Source: Phyto melanocephala
Taxonomy: Eukaryota > Arthropoda > Insecta > Diptera > Rhinophoridae
Reading direction: 5' to 3'
DNA: 64,000 nucleotides
Assembly (NCBI GenBank): GCA_941918925.1
Contig: OW799234.1
Location: 12,848,501-12,912,500 of the forward strand
Position numbers and translations under genes: made by a program. The notes below the pieces were generated by a model. It saw nothing but the letters and a program-made list of their open reading frames with translations, searched no databases and was not told the DNA's origin. Of this stretch, positions 18,609 to 28,832 are shown in pieces. Numbering within the stretch: the first letter of the stretch is position 1; every line of letters starts with the position of its first letter.

Positions 18609-21600
18609 ATGAAGACTTTAAATTTATTAATAACGGGCCTAACACTATGCTGCAGTGTTGTGGGCATGGCCAGTGGTAACAATACATTTATATATAAATT
18701 TTTTTTAACTAAATATATCTACGTATTTGTAGGGCGTTGTATTTTCTATACAATACATTAAAGGACAAATTGTAAATCGATCTTGTTGTGGCTTAAGTTC
18801 GTTTTTTATGACTAAAATTAATTAAAGTTAACATTTTATTTATTATAGGTCAGTTCATGATGATGGACTGACAAAATTATGAGAAAACCAATAAGTTGTG
18901 ACAACAACAAAGCTTTCATTACCATCATACCGATGGTTAAAAGCTAAAACAAATTTATACAGAAGAAAAGTGATAATAAAAAAGGTGAAGAATAACAAAA
19001 ATTTCGTTCTCACTCACTATGACAGTAAATATGAATAGAAATGCTATGTTTGATTTAAGTTTTCTATTTCATTAAAAACTTGTGATTTAAATAAGAGATG
19101 ATATTTTCATCCAACACTAACACATTCCGATCAAAAGAGTGCTGATGATGAAACCGTAGCTGGTTTTGAAAATGCATTCCACTCGGCTGGTGTCGGGATA
19201 AAAAGTACTCACTTTTTCAGCTTATTCTTTTTTTTTTTTTTTGTCATAAATAGAAATAGAAGTCGCTTCGTATAGAAGAATTAAAAATAAAAGTCAACTC
19301 AAGCCAGAAATAAAGAATAAATAAGATATTGTCTTTAGAATATTAAAAGTTCGAATTTACTAGAATTAATTTTAAAATTAAATTATAATCATTTGGGAAT
19401 ATTGAACAACTATTCCGGTATTAGCCGATTTCATCATCAGTAAAAAAAAACTGGGGGATGTAAAAAAACAAAAAAAAAAACAAATTGTTGGTTTAATTTT
19501 AATTAAAAATTTCATATATAAAGGGTCCGCCAACTAGTGCTTATTTCGTGAATGGTAACGCTTAGCTCATGTCTGATTTGACAGATAATTAGCTTTATCC
19601 TTCCGCTGAACGAATATGGTTGTGTATACGCTTGAACATCGCTGGGAAAGTGGGCCTGCGATCGACTTACAGAAGATGCCGATTTTGCCAAAAAAAAAAT
19701 CATCTTTTCAGATGAAGCTCATTTTGATCTTGGCGGGTATGTAAACAAGCAAAATTGTCGCATTTGGGGCACAGAAAATCCGCACGCATATATTGAAAAG
19801 CCGATACAACCAAAACGAGTCACTGTTTGGTGCGGATTTTTGGTCCAGAGGCATTGGGCCATTAGCAAGGAGTGGCCGTTACAGTCAATGGCGATCGTTA
19901 TTGGGCCATGTTGAACGAATTTTTGTTAACAAAAATTGAAGAGGAGGATATTGGCAACATTTGGTTTTAACAGGACGGCGCTAAGTGCCACACAGCCGAA
20001 GTACAGTAGTTTTTTTTATAGCATTTTCAAAAAAAAAAAAGTTATTTGGCGGACCCTTTATAATATTACACTCATATATAACTTTTATACTAAAATGTAA
20101 GTTTTCCTGTTATACCTTAATGATGGGCTTATACGAAATAAGCCGAAACAGAAGCGAATACTTCCGTTTACCAGATCACAATACTATCTTCTAGGCTGAG
20201 ATTATGGTGATTACGGAAGGAATTAAATGGATAAAGGAAACGAATAGCGAAGCCCCGATTCGTCAGTGATAAGGACATTAAGAAATAAAAAATTTGAATC
20301 TCGGAACGTTCTGCAATGCAAGAGCGAGATAAACTCATATGTAAATTGTGAACATCTGGAGATAATATGGATACCAAACCATCACGGGCTGATCGGTAAC
20401 GAGAAAGCCCACAAATTATCCAAAATGGGAGCTCTTCTGAATACTATAACTTTGGAAAATGCTAAACCCTTTTAACGATTCAAAGACGAATTTAAGAGTT
20501 AAGCGATGGAGGAGCATGTCAGAAAATGGCAAAGAACTGATGTCGGTAAAGTAACAAACATACTATGTGGTGACCCAAGTCTTGGGAAATCAAAGGAGAT
20601 TCTGAGACTGAGCAGACCAACACTAAGGAGACTAACTAGTGTAATAACAGGTCATGCGGATTTGAGAACCCATCTAGCTCGCATGAGATTGCCTGAGGAA
20701 ACGACATGTAGAGCATGCGACGAAGAGGACGAGACTTTGGTACACTATCCCTGTCATTGTCCTGCGTTTGGGCGTATTAGACGCGAAAATTTTACAGTGG
20801 ATATTTTTGGTAACTCAAACTGGAGATCCATAAGGAATTACATTGAGGGGACTGGGTTCTTGGACCAGTCCGATATTTATGGGAAATTATGATTATGGTT
20901 TTTGTTTGGAAATTCCGTTTTCCATATGGAGCGCACAACATGCCAATTGGCCATAAGTGTATACCAGTCATGGGTTTAGGCTTTTAGTGCCCCTCCTTTT
21001 CAACCTTATCTAACCTAACCTACACCTTAATGAAATTAGAAAATGGGAATCGTGGAAGCTTGGAAGCGTTTCTAAAATGTGTCTTTTTTTCTTGTCAAAT
21101 GGCACTTGCTTCATGTTCATATAAATAAAAAAAAAAAGTTTACTTATATTTATAACAAACACACATGGCGCACGGTGTTTATGATATTCAGGAATTCTTT
21201 GTTCGGTGTCTATCACCGTGATGGCCAGCCGAGGGATGGATATAGAAAGCATATCGAAAAATTAATTTAGAATATGAAAGAATATGGACGTTAAGAAAAT
21301 ATCATTTGATAGGGAAAGAGAGATAGATTTTGAAATATGTAAATGCTATGCTTCCCATTGTCTAATTTCATTAAGTTATAACAGAAACAGTAGTTTAAAA
21401 TACCGATAAAGAGGGCTAAAATCGTAAATGGTTTCGAAAATGTATTGCACTCTGCTAATATCAGAATATTGTTTCTATATTCTTAAATGATTATAATTTA
21501 ATATAATTTAAACTGGTAAGAGTGCTATATTCGGCCGTGCCGAATCTTATATAACCTTCACCTCATTTATATGAAATACGTACATACATACATATGTTTC

Positions 21601-23473
21601 ATTATCTTTATCCGCTTAAAAACATCCCAATGTAAAATTAAAAATTGAGTTTATGTATGAAATAAAAAAATATAGTTTTTTGTTATTGATTCGAACCTAC
21701 GTTCATCCAGTTTGTATTGGTGCGAAAATACTAGGTGGTCTAGGTTTTTTTAATCAATTCTCAGTTGTTTATAGAACGATTTTTCTGATTTTCAATAGCG
21801 ATCTGCTTCCGAATATTTCTGATATTTTGGCACGAGTCTTGGAAATGTCTGGGGACTTTAAGAAGTTGATTTCAACATATACACGGACAGACGGACAAAT
21901 TGATAGACGGACAATTCTTAATTGACTCCCGTATTGATAGAAAAAATAAACTAAAGCCAAAATAAAAATGATTTATAATAAGTTTAAAAAATGAAAAGTT
22001 TGAATTAATATTATCTTGTAATTAAAGGAAAAATTGTATATTGCAATGCTTACACGTCGTCAAATCTGCTTTCTCACAAACACATAATAGAGCCTTCGGA
22101 TATTGACACCACTCTATGTACGCACTTAAAATATCCTATTAATTTTGGAATGACACCATGTGGAGAATTTAGAGTTTTCAATAAAAGTTTTGACTTTGAT
22201 GATGGTTCTCATAGAGGTGAGTACATTTGATCAATTACCTACGCATATTTGTTGATCAAAAATAATTTTAACTAAAATGTTCCCAACCGCTTAAATATGT
22301 ATTTCATTTAGGTTTAATTTCACACACAATGGACTTAAAGGATAAGAATAAAAATTTGAAAATTTTTGCTGGGGTTTATTTTATAAGAATGAATCACAAG
22401 ATGTATTTAGAAATGTCAACCAATGCCACAAAAATTAAACTTTTCACAAAAACCGCATTGCGTTTTACGAAAGAGAATGATTTCGATGGTTTCGATCTCG
22501 AGTGGAAATTTCCTTATATGAATAATGAGCACCCACAAAATAAAGCTATATTTGTTTCAATACTGCAGGCCTTAACATCAGCGTAAGTTTCATCATGTGC
22601 AAAAAGCAAAGAGTTCCTAAACATTACCAACCGTTTTTCAGATTTGAACCGAATAACATTGAATTGAGCATTACAATAGATGGTGCAGATGATGAGGACA
22701 GTATTTATTATGACATACCAAACATTGTTAAGGAAGTTAAGTTTATCAATGTTAAGGCTTATGGCTTTGCTGTGGGCAAATATGAAAACCTGATTTATGA
22801 TTCCCCCCTTAGGGGTCCAGATGATAGAAATGTCATCGCCGTTGTTAAACATTGGCTTAAACAAGGTACACAGTCAACATATACATACATCTCTACAAAT
22901 AAATTGGCTTAATAAAAGATTGTTTTTTCGTATTTAGGCATTCCCGAATCAAAATTGGTCTTAGGTTTAACATTTGATGGCTTGCAAGTTGAGTTAGAAG
23001 ATCCCAAAAGATTTAAAGTTGGCTCTCCGCTGAACTATTTCCGTAAAAACGTTGTTTACAAAAGCATGTGCCAAGTCGAAAAAAAACCCAGAATTATTAA
23101 GTATTGGGACCACGAATTTGATACTCCCTATTTACACAATGGTAAACATTTTGTGAGCTACAATAATGTCGAAAGTATTGCATTGAAAGTTGACTTTGGA
23201 AATTGCCTGAAATTAGCTGGTTTCATGATTGATCATATCGTAGACGATGATTTCAGTGGAAATTGTGGTGCAAAGTATCCACTTTTGACTCTCATTAATA
23301 GGAAATTGTATGAATCGACAGATAAAAAATATTGTTTACAAAATGACTTTGGTTACAGAACTAACAGCAAAAGGGCACGTTGGGGCAAAATAGCCAAAAA
23401 CTTTTTTAACAAATTTCGAACACATTTTAAATCGAAAAATGAGAAAAATTTCCGATTTTACATTAAAACTTAA
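18609..23473 (+). CDS. secreted chitinase-like protein (GH18 pseudoenzyme), five exons
   Basis: Exons 18609-18675, 22028-22216, 22312-22582, 22642-22865 and 22938-23473 have GT-AG borders and agreeing phases. They encode 428 residues, the size of single-domain GH18/IDGF proteins. Residues 1-22 form a signal peptide with a Leu-rich core. Family landmarks: K-I-V-Y-C-N at 24-29, D-x-T-L-C-T-H (exon 2), the active-site strand F-D-G-F-D-L-E-W-K-F-P at 143-153, and near the C-terminus G-F-M-I-D-H-I-V-D-D-D-F-S-G. Catalytic GH18 enzymes have DxxDxDxE; here the third Asp is Glu149 and the proton-donor Glu is Lys151. The M-x-Y-D-x-x-G motif and the barrel Trp are also lost. I infer a secreted, non-hydrolytic chitin- or glycan-binding or growth-factor-like protein. 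The last 40 residues are strongly basic. Confidence 0.9.
19520..20061 (+). mobile_element. mariner-family deletion derivative (DUF4817 type)
   Basis: Termini AAAGGGTCCGCCAA and TTTGGCGGACCCTTT are inverted repeats next to TA. Inside, codons at 19694-19850 read I-I-F-S-D-E-A-H-F-D-L-G-G-Y-V-N-K-Q-N-C-R-I-W-G and V-T-V-W-C-G-F. This is the catalytic first-Asp region of mariner-type transposases. The HTH and much of the C-terminus are gone and frameshifts follow. The ~540-bp length makes it a non-autonomous internal-deletion copy. Confidence 0.75.
20150..21025 (+). pseudogene. non-LTR retrotransposon 3' relic: RNase H and C-terminal zinc finger
   Basis: Decayed frames give an RNase H-like segment: E-I-I-W-I-P-N-H-H-G-L-I-G-N-E-K-A-H, the usual W-x-P-G-H-x-G-x-x-G-N-E-x-A-D motif. 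A 128-codon frame at 20506-20892 follows, with L-T-S-V-I-T-G-H and a CCHC-type finger C-R-A-C...H-Y-P-C-H-C-P-A-F. This order is typical of RNase-H-bearing LINEs of the I/LOA/R1 groups. The tail ends CTAACCTAACCTAC. Stops and frameshifts upstream of 20506 show it is dead. Confidence 0.72.
21026..21508. other. intron sequence without recognised feature
   Basis: A stretch at 21413-21465 resembles 19146-19200 (both contain a GGTTTYGAAAATG core and encode G-F-E-N-x-x-H-S-A), hinting at an old local duplication. No gene called. Confidence 0.35.
21511..21941 (+). mobile_element. HINE/DINE-1-like repeat, subfamily A, 3'-truncated
   Basis: Starts AACTGGTAAGAGTGCTATATTCGGCCGTGCCGAATC and retains the box-B-like TTCGAACC (21690-21697) and the ACACGGACAGACGGACA segment. 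It stops before the terminal GAAGGGTATA. Confidence 0.72.
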
Positions 23474-23602
23474 CTAAACTACTGCCAATGTTCGTCTTTT
23501 TGTCTGTCTGTCCGTCTGTCTGTGGTAAAACAGTTTTAAACCCGCTAATAGAAATGTTTGTGTATCTTTTTTTGTAATTACATATGTATGTTCTTAATAG
23601 TA

Positions 23603-23608
23603 AATAAA
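23603..23608 (+). terminator. poly(A) signal of the GH18 gene
   Basis: AATAAA about 130 nt after the stop codon. A GTCTGTCTGTCCGTCTGTCTG run (23500-23520) lies in the 3' UTR and resembles the GTCY microsatellite of the HINE repeats. Confidence 0.6.
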
Positions 23609-23609
23609 T

Positions 23610-24220
23610 AAACGTTTTCAATTAAAATTATTTGTTCATCTTTATGTTGAAATACATGCAACAGTTTTGTTTTTTATAAAAATTTTTTAAAATTCTCGTA
23701 TCGTGGTGTTTGTGATTAAACTCCTCCGAAATGGCTCGACCGATTTTCATGAAGTTTTGTGTGCATATCGGATAGGTCTGAGAATCGGTCAACATCTATT
23801 TTTTATACTCCTTAATATTAAGGGACAATTAATGCCACACCTAAATAACGTAACGACTTCGATGAAATTATAGATTATAGATGAAAAGACAGATCTGCAT
23901 ACCATAGAACACATATGGTTTACGTTTTTTTTTTTTTCAATGTGTAACGAACCTTTTTAATAGCTGGGGTAAAACTCACCGGTGCCAAGGCCCTGTCACA
24001 AAAATTTATTTTTGTTGGACCGCTTGTGAAAGGAAACACGTGCTTTTTCTTTATTTTACAGTACGTTTTACCACTCGTTTCACTCTTTATTAATTTGCTA
24101 TTATTCTTATTAGGCAGGTCTTCACGTGACCTCTTAAAATAATAGAAACAAAGCGAAAACGATCTGTCTCAAATATCGAGTAACGACCGACGGTGAGGAT
24201 GGTGGCACTCGGCGGTAAAG
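23610..24220. other. intergenic, possible degraded Helitron 5' part
   Basis: The segment at 23705-23800 (GATTAAACTCCTCCGAAATG and onward) resembles the start of many insect Helitrons. No terminal TC-TATATA is preserved. A poly(T) tract lies at about 23928-23937. Confidence 0.35.
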
Positions 24221-24221
24221 A

Positions 24222-24860
24222 ATAGTTAGTGACTATGCGGGACACCACAACGTCAACAACAACGCTTTCGTTGGAGTCGCAGTAGCGAACCTGCGGGACA
24301 CCACGGGAACAACTACTGCGTCTAACGTGCGACGATGGGTTGACGCGTCCGGCTCTGAAGTGGATTGTGAACCTGCGGGACACCACGGGAACACCAATCA
24401 CACTTCCGTTCGAAACACAGTAGCGAACCTGCGGGACACCACGGGAACAACTACTGCGTTCGACGCGCGGAGGTGGAAAACGTAGACGGCGCTAAAGTGT
24501 ATTGGGGAACCTGCGGGACACCACGGGAACACCAATCACACTTACGTTCGAAGCACAGTAGCAAACCTGCGGGACACCACGGGAACAACTACTGCGTCCG
24601 ATGCGCGACGGCGAGTGGGTATGGAAGACGCTAAGTGTATTAGTGAACCTGCGGGACACCACGGGAGCACTAATCACACTTTCGTTCGAAGCTCAGTAGC
24701 GAACCTGCGGGACACCACGGGAACAACTACTGCGTTCAACGAGCGACTTAAGACGAGAATGCCTGTTAGCGAACCTGCGGGACACCACGGGAACACTAAC
24801 ACAAATTCTAGTCTAACCCTTTTGTTGTAAAGTAGAGAAGACAGCGGGACACCACCAAAT
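24222..24860 (+). repeat. GC-rich higher-order minisatellite (138-bp dimer)
   Basis: The 20-mer AACCTGCGGGACACCACGGG, with at most one or two changes, recurs at about 24288, 24370, 24426, 24510, 24565, 24646, 24702 and 24770. Spacings alternate between roughly 56 and 83 bp, so the real unit is a ~138-bp dimer. One half continues AACAACTACTGCGT, the other AACACCAATCACACTT. The array is GC- and CpG-rich inside AT-rich DNA. Open frames of 61-103 codons on both strands are by-products of the repeat. Confidence 0.9.
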
Positions 24861-24869
24861 TCTCTAATT

Positions 24870-25340
24870 TACAAACTAACTACCACCAAAAATAATGTTC
24901 TTACCGATCCAAGCGCTGCACACCAACTGATCACAATTCATTGCTGTGGCTCCTTTTATACCCTTGATGGCGACCACACAAACACTGATAGTGATAGTGT
25001 GTTTACATTTTGACACATTAAGCAAGATATTATACAGTGGATGTGCATGATGCCACTCTTGAACAAACTAATGGGCAACATTGTTAGCCGTTAATATGAA
25101 TACTTTAGACTAAAATTCAAATGCTATTCTATACAAATTAATTAAATAAATTTCTTACAGAGTTTTGATAACAATAATTGTAGATATAAAGATAATGCTT
25201 TTATCGATTATAATAATAATAATTATAATAATACTAATATTATTAATCATACAGTATACATGAAGTTGAAGATAGCAATTTATAAGATTATAAAGTTATA
25301 ATTACAGCAAATCTAAATGATGTAATTCATAAGAAAATAT
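24870..25340. other. intergenic
   Basis: No gene seen. AT-rich with ATA/AAT runs from 25200. Confidence 0.4.
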
Positions 25341-25344
25341 TGTA

Positions 25345-25479
25345 TACAATATACATATATAAAAAAAATACAAAATTGGTAAACTACACTTTTGGTGGGC
25401 GACAAAAACGAGCGCCGACTTTTATCGTCACAAATGTAAAAAATTTATATGGCAAAACAACGTTTGCCGGGTCAGCTAG
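25345..25479 (+). mobile_element. Helitron 3' end fragment
   Basis: Ends ...ACAACGTTTGCCGGGTCAGCTAG|T, a common insect Helitron 3' terminus with CTAG before a host T. No 5' end or rep/helicase is visible nearby, so it may be the end of a decayed copy beginning near 23.7 kb. Confidence 0.55.
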
Positions 25480-26285
25480 TAAGTTTTATAAAATTCATTC
25501 ACCATTAGCAACAAGTTGTTATCACACGACGATTAAAGCGCTGAGCACCCAAACAAAATTACACCATGTAATGCTGCATCACATGTTATAACATGTCAGA
25601 CACCTGGAGAACTTTATACCATTTCACAAAAAAAAAAAAAAAAAAAAAAAAACCGTTGATATCAGTCAATGATGTCTGACCGGAAGTTTATGTACTTAAA
25701 GGTGCAATCGTTAGTTGGGCAAAATTAGTTTTCACACAACACGTTTAGCACCTTAATTAAAAAGTTTCGGTTTAATTTAACCGAACAAAATATCAAGGTT
25801 TAGAGTTTTACTAGATGAATAAAATAAAATGGAAAATGGACCAAAAGAATCAGCATTTACGTTATTGCAATTTTTATACTTCAATATTTATAGTTTTTTA
25901 TTATCTTCAATGGGCTCGAGTACTTGCAGTGTATCTGTATAGATCAGGGACGTGTATAGGATGTTCCAACAAGGCTGGCGGAATTAAATTTGCCACCATT
26001 TTGTAAAAACGATTTGTGTGGTGATTTTTTACAATTTTTACGTACAGACAACGCGGTCTTAGAATATGTAGAAATATTTTAAGAAACAACGTTTAAATAT
26101 TGTACTGATGTGAAGGCCCTCATTCATTCTCGTTCATGTCAATCACTTGCAAATCGAATGCGGTATTAAGCATTTGCAGAATCACTTTTCTTTTGGTGTA
26201 AATAATCAAGCCGAGAAACCATAAGGACGCGTAGTCTGTACTTACTCACTGCACAGCTCATATTAACAAAATAATTTCAATTATA
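25480..26285. other. intergenic with A24 tract
   Basis: A run of A at about 25628-25651; no recognisable gene. TA at 26284-26285 is the target duplication of the next element. Confidence 0.45.
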
Positions 26286-26866
26286 CAGGGTGATTAAATT
26301 TTAAGGGCCAATGTTGAATGTGAAACGTCAATGTTGAATGTGAAACATCAAGTTTTTTTTTCTGCATTTCAGTTGACCTTTCTCAATTTGAACCATGGAA
26401 AGATACACAATCGAGCAACGCGTTAAAGTTATTCAGGCTTATTATGAAAATGGGCGTTCAAATCAAAATGCATATCGTGCACTTCGTGATTTTTTCGGTC
26501 AACATAATCGTTTAAATTCGTCCACAATCGGGAGAATTGTGAAAAATATTTAAATTTCAGCAAAACAGGTCTGTATGAAATGTGGAAACATCTGTGAATG
26601 CCTTCTAAGTTCGTTGAACGGAAAACATTGCTGTTGTTCGCGATAGTGTGACAAAAGAGCAGTCAACCTCGACTCAACAGCGTGACCAACAATTGAACAT
26701 CAACATTGTCAACGCCGAGGTCGTAGCGGACATTTGGCCAATATTTTGTTTCATACATAATCAAACCATACCAATATTATCGTAATAAAAAGAAAAGACA
26801 ATAATTTCCTAAATAATTTGTGTTTTATTCAAATTCAACATCGGCCCTTAAAATTTAACCACCCTG
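26286..26866 (+). mobile_element. mariner-family miniature element (internal deletion)
   Basis: 581 bp between TA dinucleotides. The terminal inverted repeats are CAGGGTGRTTAAATTTTAAG and onward to about 36 bp. A 52-codon frame starts at ATG 26395 with the DUF4817-type HTH (R-Y-T-I-E-Q-R-V-K-V-I, D-F-F-G-Q-H-N-R). After a deletion the last 17 codons survive near 26708-26761 (C-Q-R-R-G-R-S-G-H-L-A-N-I-L-F-H-T, stop). The catalytic core is lost. An AAACGTCAATGTTGAATGTG segment is duplicated in tandem just inside the left end. Confidence 0.83.
26395..26553 (+). pseudogene. mariner transposase N-terminus (52 codons)
   Basis: Intact start and HTH, then a TAA after K-N-I. It could still encode a small DNA-binding peptide of the transposase, but nothing shows it is used. 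The minus-strand relic at 2640-3260 is the same region of a sister copy. Confidence 0.7.
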
Positions 26867-26929
26867 TACTACTGGGTGGTCCAGAGAATTATCTTAATGT
26901 TTTTGCTTATGCTAGAAACATCTATGACA

Positions 26930-27640
26930 ATTATGCGAAAAACAAAATATAAGCCAAATGCTCACTATGCTCACCTGGTTGGCATATTGCTATCCGATGG
27001 CCAATATTTTGCATAACACCAAGACTTATTTGAGTTTCGAAGTAGTTAATATGCCAAATTATCTCATCCATTAGCTGTTGATTTTTCTTGGCTTATCCCC
27101 AAAAAAAGAGGTTTAATCATTTCAAAACACGGCCAATTAACATTGCCACGATGTGATATAACAAGGTCATTGAATTTTTTGCGCAAAATAGCCATTGTTA
27201 CGTTGGCTGTGTAGCACCTTAATAAAACTACATATCCTCCACGTCCATATTTTCAATTTCTGGCCACAAGAGGTTCGTTATCATCTCTCGGTTGCGATTA
27301 CCATCCACGGTAACTACTTGGCCGACCTGATTTTCGAAGAAGTGCGTTCCGATGACGCCGCTGGCCCATAAATCGCACCAAACAGCCACTGTTTTTGGAT
27401 GCATTAGCTTTTCAACCATCAATATACTTCTGTCTGTTCAACTACCCATTCGGCGTATGGACGATGGTGGAAAGGGTCAGTAGGCTTCAGTTCTTGAGTC
27501 AATTGAACCTTGTTAGTGTGCAGATTGGAATTTTTATTTAAAATAAAATTTTCCATCAGTGATGCTTGTGAGATGTTTAACTGTTGGGCACGACGCACAT
27601 TGGGTTCAAATGGTATCAAAGTGGCGATTAATTGAAATTT
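26930..27640 (-). pseudogene. mariner-family transposase relic, catalytic and C-terminal parts
   Basis: Minus-strand segments in order: R-R-A-Q-Q-L-N-I-S-Q-A-S-L (27.6 kb), Q-L-T-Q-E-L-K-P-T-D, V-A-V-W-C-D-L-W-A-S-G-V-I-G, F-F-E-N-Q-V-G-Q-V-V-T-V-D-G, W-P-E-I-E-N-M-D-V-E-D-M, N-D-L-V-I-S-H-R-G-N-V-N-W-P and a C-terminal I-A-I-C-Q-P-G. Stops and frameshifts separate them. It belongs to the same family as the adjacent mini-element, in the opposite orientation. Confidence 0.8.
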
Positions 27641-27663
27641 AGAAATAAAGTTTTTATAATAAA

Positions 27664-28450
27664 CTAGCTGACCCGCTCCATGTTGCTGGCCCTAAGCAAA
27701 CATTAGTATTGTATTACCACACGATTTAAATTGAGCTTTTAACGAAATTTACAGCCTTTAAATAAAAATACATTGAATACCTGCCATAAAGTTTTTTTAC
27801 AGAATAACTTACATATGGTGTAGGTATGGGCTCAATCTAAAAAGACACGCATGCATTTAAGGCAAATTGGAAATTATATTTATTTATTACTTCATCTTAA
27901 GGCCAGCGGAGAGACAATGTTTTTTGTTTTTTTATTTATTTTGTGTAGAAACGTATAAATTTTTTGGCGTGCCAACTCGAGAGCAAGCTTTATACAACTG
28001 GCCAACAATAGCAATAGTCAATGATTGGCTTTGTGCTTTGTTGATGGTAATAGCAAAGGCAAGACGCAAAGGGAATTGGAGCCGCTTGAATTGGAATGGT
28101 AAATTGTTAGAAATTATCGGAATTCGTGGAATAAGTACGTCAATGCCTTTGAATCTCCCACCGATGATTGTTGCCTCGATTAAATTTGGTGAACAGTTTT
28201 TGATGGTCAATCTGATTCCGTTGCATAACTTTGGTGCGTTTAAGTTGCGAATAGGAATTACCGGTGATCCAACCTTTAATGTTAGGACATGCGGTGGCAT
28301 TCCAGGTGGTTGCAATTAATTAAAAAATTCAGTGGTATAATTGACGGCTTGTTTTTCATCCATTACTGTGTCGATCGATTTGTATTTGATTAATTTGTCG
28401 GGCAACTTCAATTGAAATTGCTCATTGAGCTGTAAATAAACCGAAAACTC
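27664..28450 (-). mobile_element. relic of an autonomous Helitron (helicase C-terminus and 3' end)
   Basis: The 3' terminus CTAG (27664-27667) is followed by T in element orientation. About 270 bp upstream lies the C-terminal part of the PIF1-like helicase (27932-28440). The 5' portion is missing. Confidence 0.75.
27932..28440 (-). pseudogene. Helitron Rep/helicase, C-terminal PIF1-like helicase relic
   Basis: Minus-strand translation has P-P-G-M-P-P-H-V-L-T-L-K-V-G-S-P, N-L-N-A-P-K-L-C-N-G, E-A-T-I-I-G-G-R-F-K-G, R-L-Q-F-P-L-R-L-A-F-A-I-T-I-N-K-A-Q-S-Q-S and G-Q-L-Y-K-A-C-S-R-V-G. These are the last helicase motifs (V and VI) of eukaryotic Helitron proteins, which unwind DNA in rolling-circle transposition. 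A TAA near 28316-28320 and loss of the start make it a pseudogene. The plus-strand frame over the same bases is a shadow. Confidence 0.85.
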
Positions 28451-28832
28451 GGATTTTTGAATGCAACATTTCGAAAGTTTTGAAATTTTGGTATTGGATC
28501 ATTATTAACATAGGATTTGTAAATATCTTCGGAACTACATAACCGATTTAAGAGTTTGATATCTCGTTTTGAAAAACATGACAACTAACGGCTTTCAAAA
28601 AAAAAAAAAAAAATAAAATAAAAACAAGTAAGAGTGCAATATTCGGCCGACCCGAATCTTATATACCCTTCACAACGTGTAGTCATGCAATAACAGTAGT
28701 ATGTTTGTTAAAAAAAATATAAAAAAAATTTAAAACAATATTAAAAAAAAAATTTAAAAAAAAAATTAAAAAAAAATTTAAAAAAAAAATTTAAAATATA
28801 AATAATTAATATAAAATAAAAAAAAAATTAAA

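Larger units (their letters stand above)
18676..22027 (+). other. intron 1 of the GH18 gene, packed with transposon relics
   Basis: A 3352-nt intron between donor GTAACA and an acceptor after ATTAAAG, phase 1. It holds a mariner deletion derivative, a LINE relic and a HINE copy, all listed separately. The other four exons are separated by introns of only 59-95 nt. I cannot exclude a small alternative exon in 18850-19200. Confidence 0.75.

Noticed and set aside
19425..19460. Hammerhead-ribozyme-like CTGATGA...GAAA on the minus strand
   Set aside because: GAAA follows almost directly with no stem II and no matching stems I/III could be drawn.
21010..21270. Overlapping frames on both strands in intron 1
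   Set aside because: No family motif and opposite-strand overlap; likely chance.
24090..24830. Open frames on both strands across the GC-rich repeat array
   Set aside because: Frames follow the repeat unit, on both strands at once; GC-rich repeats lack stops by composition.
24222..24860. CRISPR-like regular repeats
   Set aside because: Eukaryotic context, the spacers are themselves repeats (dimeric unit), and no cas genes; it is a minisatellite.
23942..25030. A solo LTR starting TGTAACGAACC and containing the minisatellite
   Set aside because: No matching CA end, no target duplication and no second LTR could be found.
27867..28319. 150-codon plus-strand frame
   Set aside because: Shadow of the Helitron helicase relic, which on the opposite strand has clear motif V/VI residues.
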